Of a stretch of 64,000 bases of DNA, positions 62,367 through 64,000 are shown in pieces; within the stretch, counting starts at the first letter, position 1; the number at the start of each line of letters is the position of its first letter. A program made the position numbers and the translations under genes. Source of the DNA: Taishania sp. (GTDB taxonomy: Bacteria; Bacteroidota; Bacteroidia; Flavobacteriales_D; Crocinitomicaceae); NCBI GenBank assembly GCA_030150045.1, contig JASLGM010000043.1, positions 1 through 64,000 on the forward strand, read 5' to 3'. The notes beneath the pieces are model-generated. The model worked only from the letters and a program-made list of their open reading frames with translations, searched no databases and was not told the origin of the DNA.

Positions 62367-63131
62367 TTAGATCACACGTCGAATGCTGTGTAAATCGTGT
62401 GTAAAACGCTCGTATTCTTCTGCATAAATTCCATTTGTTCGTAGTTCGTCTATACGCACACGTCCACTAGCATGTATGATTTCATTGTTTTCCATTATGA
62501 TCCCCACATGTACGATTTTTTCGTCTTTACTTTTAAAAAAAGCCAAATCACCTGCTTGTACATCGTCGAATGTTACATCTTGACCATATTCCACTTGTTG
62601 CGAAGCGTCTCTAGGGAGATTGATTCCACAAAAACGATAGACCATTTGTACCAATCCTGAGCAGTCTATTCCTGTATTTGATTTTCCTCCCCATAAATAA
62701 GGGGTATTTAAATAAGCCTTCGCTACTTGAACAACATCCAATTGGTTGTAGAATTCAGGTGCTGACATTAAAGTATACGCTGTATTCCCAATCGAAAAAG
62801 ATTCGGTCGCACCATATGTAAGGAAAGCTCCTTTAGTAAGTAACTGCTTTCCGTTTTCAGACAAAACATAGATAGATTCAGAAAACAATGGAGATTGACC
62901 ATCTAGCCATCGATGAACTTCTTTATCGGTCAATTTTCTTAAAGCTTTGCGATCTACCCAGCCGTCATAGTTATCCATAAATGTTCGAATGTACATCCAA
63001 TTCTCTTGTTCTTCAAGAATTTCCACAATCTCTCCAAACAGGATTTGTGTTACCATTTCAGCTTTTTCAGAAGCTTCACTACGAATAGGTGTGTTATTTA
63101 AAAAACAATACGCGGATTTTTTTGAACTCAT
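62367..63131 (-). CDS. C40 family peptidase (NlpC/P60) with SH3-like domains
   Basis: This 254-residue cell-wall hydrolase has an N-terminal SH3b-like region (CFLNNTPIRSEASEKAEMVT, GEIVEILEEQENWMYI, about 8-66), a second such module (about 75-125), and an NlpC/P60 domain. The catalytic triad is C157 in GIDCSGLVQMVYR, H208 in KIVHVGIIM, and H220 in NEIIHASGRVR. It resembles the Bacteroidota gamma-D-glutamyl-diamino acid endopeptidases that cut or recycle peptidoglycan stem peptides. No signal peptide is evident. It overlaps the DinB-like gene by 4 bp. Confidence 0.92.
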   Translation of the reverse strand: MSSKKSAYCFLNNTPIRSEASEKAEMVTQILFGEIVEILEEQENWMYIRTFMDNYDGWVDRKALRKLTDKEVHRWLDGQSPLFSESIYVLSENGKQLLTKGAFLTYGATESFSIGNTAYTLMSAPEFYNQLDVVQVAKAYLNTPYLWGGKSNTGIDCSGLVQMVYRFCGINLPRDASQQVEYGQDVTFDDVQAGDLAFFKSKDEKIVHVGIIMENNEIIHASGRVRIDELRTNGIYAEEYERFTHDLHSIRRVI

Positions 63132-63706
63132 TTTGGAAATTGTGGATGGTTTAAAATAGTTTTTATTTGTTGGAAATGGCGTTGGTTGTGATAAACGACA
63201 TAAAGGACAGCATCTCCAAATCGAAAGCGAACACCTAAATTTAAAGGAACATTTATTTTTGCCTTACGGATATTAATTTCTTTAGCACGTTCAATAATAG
63301 CCAACAATTCAACTTGTGTTTGTAAGAAATCTTGAACCATATGCTCTGTCACTATTGAAGGCACAAATGTTGGATTGAAGTATTTCTGTGATTTTAGCTT
63401 TCTTTTGATATTATTAAACTTTCCAAGTTTTACTGAATTCCACATACTTTTACCAAGTGGAGAAGAAGTGTACGCTTCTTTTGGATCACGAAAACGCGTT
63501 GTATCAATCTTTTTCGAAAATTTGGAGTGATATTGAATCGCATATTCATTCAAATGCGCCAAAGTCTCTTTTACGCTCCATTCTTTGGGCGATTTCTTCC
63601 AGTTTAACTGCGTTTCATTCAATGCCAAAAGGGTGTCTCTTAGAAAAGAAATGTGCTCATTTGTTATGTTTGTCGCTTCAGCAAAAAGCGCATTTGCGGT
63701 CATCAT
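63128..63706 (-). CDS. DinB family protein (putative metal-dependent enzyme)
   Basis: This 192-residue four-helix-bundle protein has the three metal-binding His sites of DinB/YfiT-like proteins: SVKETLAHLNEYAIQYH near residue 50, and VVYHNQRHFQQIKTIL near the C-terminus. The segment WKKSPKEWSVKETLAHL is the family signature. Members include thiol-dependent transferases and DNA-damage-induced proteins. The stop overlaps the NlpC/P60 start (ATGA), so translation is coupled, which is a curious pairing. An ATG at 63703 is an alternative start. Confidence 0.85.
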   Translation of the reverse strand: MMTANALFAEATNITNEHISFLRDTLLALNETQLNWKKSPKEWSVKETLAHLNEYAIQYHSKFSKKIDTTRFRDPKEAYTSSPLGKSMWNSVKLGKFNNIKRKLKSQKYFNPTFVPSIVTEHMVQDFLQTQVELLAIIERAKEINIRKAKINVPLNLGVRFRFGDAVLYVVYHNQRHFQQIKTILNHPQFPK

Positions 63707-63820
63707 AAAAGGAAATTTTATAATTCGTCATAAAAATACAAAAACTATCGGTTCCTTTCCATAGATAAATCGTACTTTTTACCTATTTTTTGATACTTTC
63801 GCAATAGAAAATATTTCCAG

Positions 63821-64000
63821 ATGAAAAAACCAATCATTTTAGTAACTAACGACGATAGCATTTACGCAAAAGGCATTCGCTGTTTAGTAGAAGTGGCCAA
63901 AGAATTTGGAGACGTTTATGTAGTAGCTCCAGCAACTCCACAATCAGGAATGGGACATGCCATTACGATACACGACCCTATCTACTTAACACAAACCAAC
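63821..64000 (+). CDS. surE: 5'/3'-nucleotidase SurE (partial, N-terminal 60 residues)
   Basis: The frame opens at ATG 63821 and runs off the window. KKPIILVTNDDSIYAKGI is the SurE signature, with the metal-binding Asp pair in NDD, and VVAPATPQSGMGHAIT continues the family pattern. SurE is a survival-related nucleoside monophosphate phosphatase. TACTTTCG about 30 bp upstream is a poor promoter match. It is divergent from the DinB-NlpC pair. Confidence 0.92.
   Translation, partial: MKKPIILVTNDDSIYAKGIRCLVEVAKEFGDVYVVAPATPQSGMGHAITIHDPIYLTQTN

Overview
The window is AT-rich chromosomal DNA from a member of the Bacteroidota, most likely the order Flavobacteriales (a Fluviicola/Crocinitomicaceae-like organism is my best guess from gene content, not proven). 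Supporting signs are a type IX secretion (T9SS) C-terminal sorting domain on a subtilase, the short group-1 sigma factor of this phylum without region 1.1, the lineage proteins DUF5606 and DUF4290, a DnaJ with only two zinc-binding repeats, a MurA with Asp in place of the catalytic Cys, frequent non-ATG starts, weak Shine-Dalgarno signals and TAnnTTTG-type promoter boxes. I see no rRNA, tRNA, CRISPR array, prophage or insertion sequence. Most of the window is housekeeping DNA with short gaps.

Layout. 1-6312: envelope and redox block (partial LptD, divergent from amidase, MlaD-like protein, a membrane Fe-S protein and its CCG-domain partner, a small conserved protein). 6853-9616: MepB-like protein, DNA alkylation repair HEAT protein and Na+/alanine symporter. 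9759-14036: two divergent subtilases, one T9SS-exported. 14087-16414: DUF5606 protein and M3 peptidase. 16469-24629: secreted unknown, aldehyde dehydrogenase, PurT, Mqo, NhaC-type antiporter and EamA transporter. 24638-30996: tandem leader peptides and terminators before EamA, an MBL hydrolase, lipoproteins, a GNAT-nitrilase fusion, and an overlapping glycosyltransferase/membrane protein pair. 31004-38561: RuvC, a tetrapyrrole-type methyltransferase, LMW-PTP, primary sigma factor, PriA, a lipoprotein and a two-domain VOC protein. 38601-49160: patatin-barrel protein, RNA methyltransferase, prolyl oligopeptidase, PurL, DUF4290, MurA and a TlpA-like thioredoxin. 49279-55126: GrpE-DnaJ, CPBP protease, ABC-2 exporter and Ppx/GppA. 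55248-64000: cold-shock protein, fatty acid desaturase, RelA/SpoT, GlyA, an epimerase, an NlpC/P60 protein, a DinB-like protein and partial SurE.

The most unusual content lies in the intergenic DNA. Two families of dispersed, structured repeats occupy six of the larger gaps. Element A (about 100-110 bp, four copies) has a closing stem and two hairpins whose sequences change while pairing is kept. Every copy lies downstream of, and in the same direction as, the preceding gene. Element B (about 150-165 bp, five copies) has terminal arms with a compensatory change and a conserved apical loop motif. In one gap a B copy sits inside the loop of an A hairpin. Both look like structured RNAs or hairpin-forming mobile repeats.

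The second unusual locus is upstream of the EamA exporter gene. Two short Met/Cys-containing reading frames are each followed by an intrinsic terminator, and the last terminator abuts the eamA start codon. This is the architecture of a transcription attenuator sensing sulfur amino acids.
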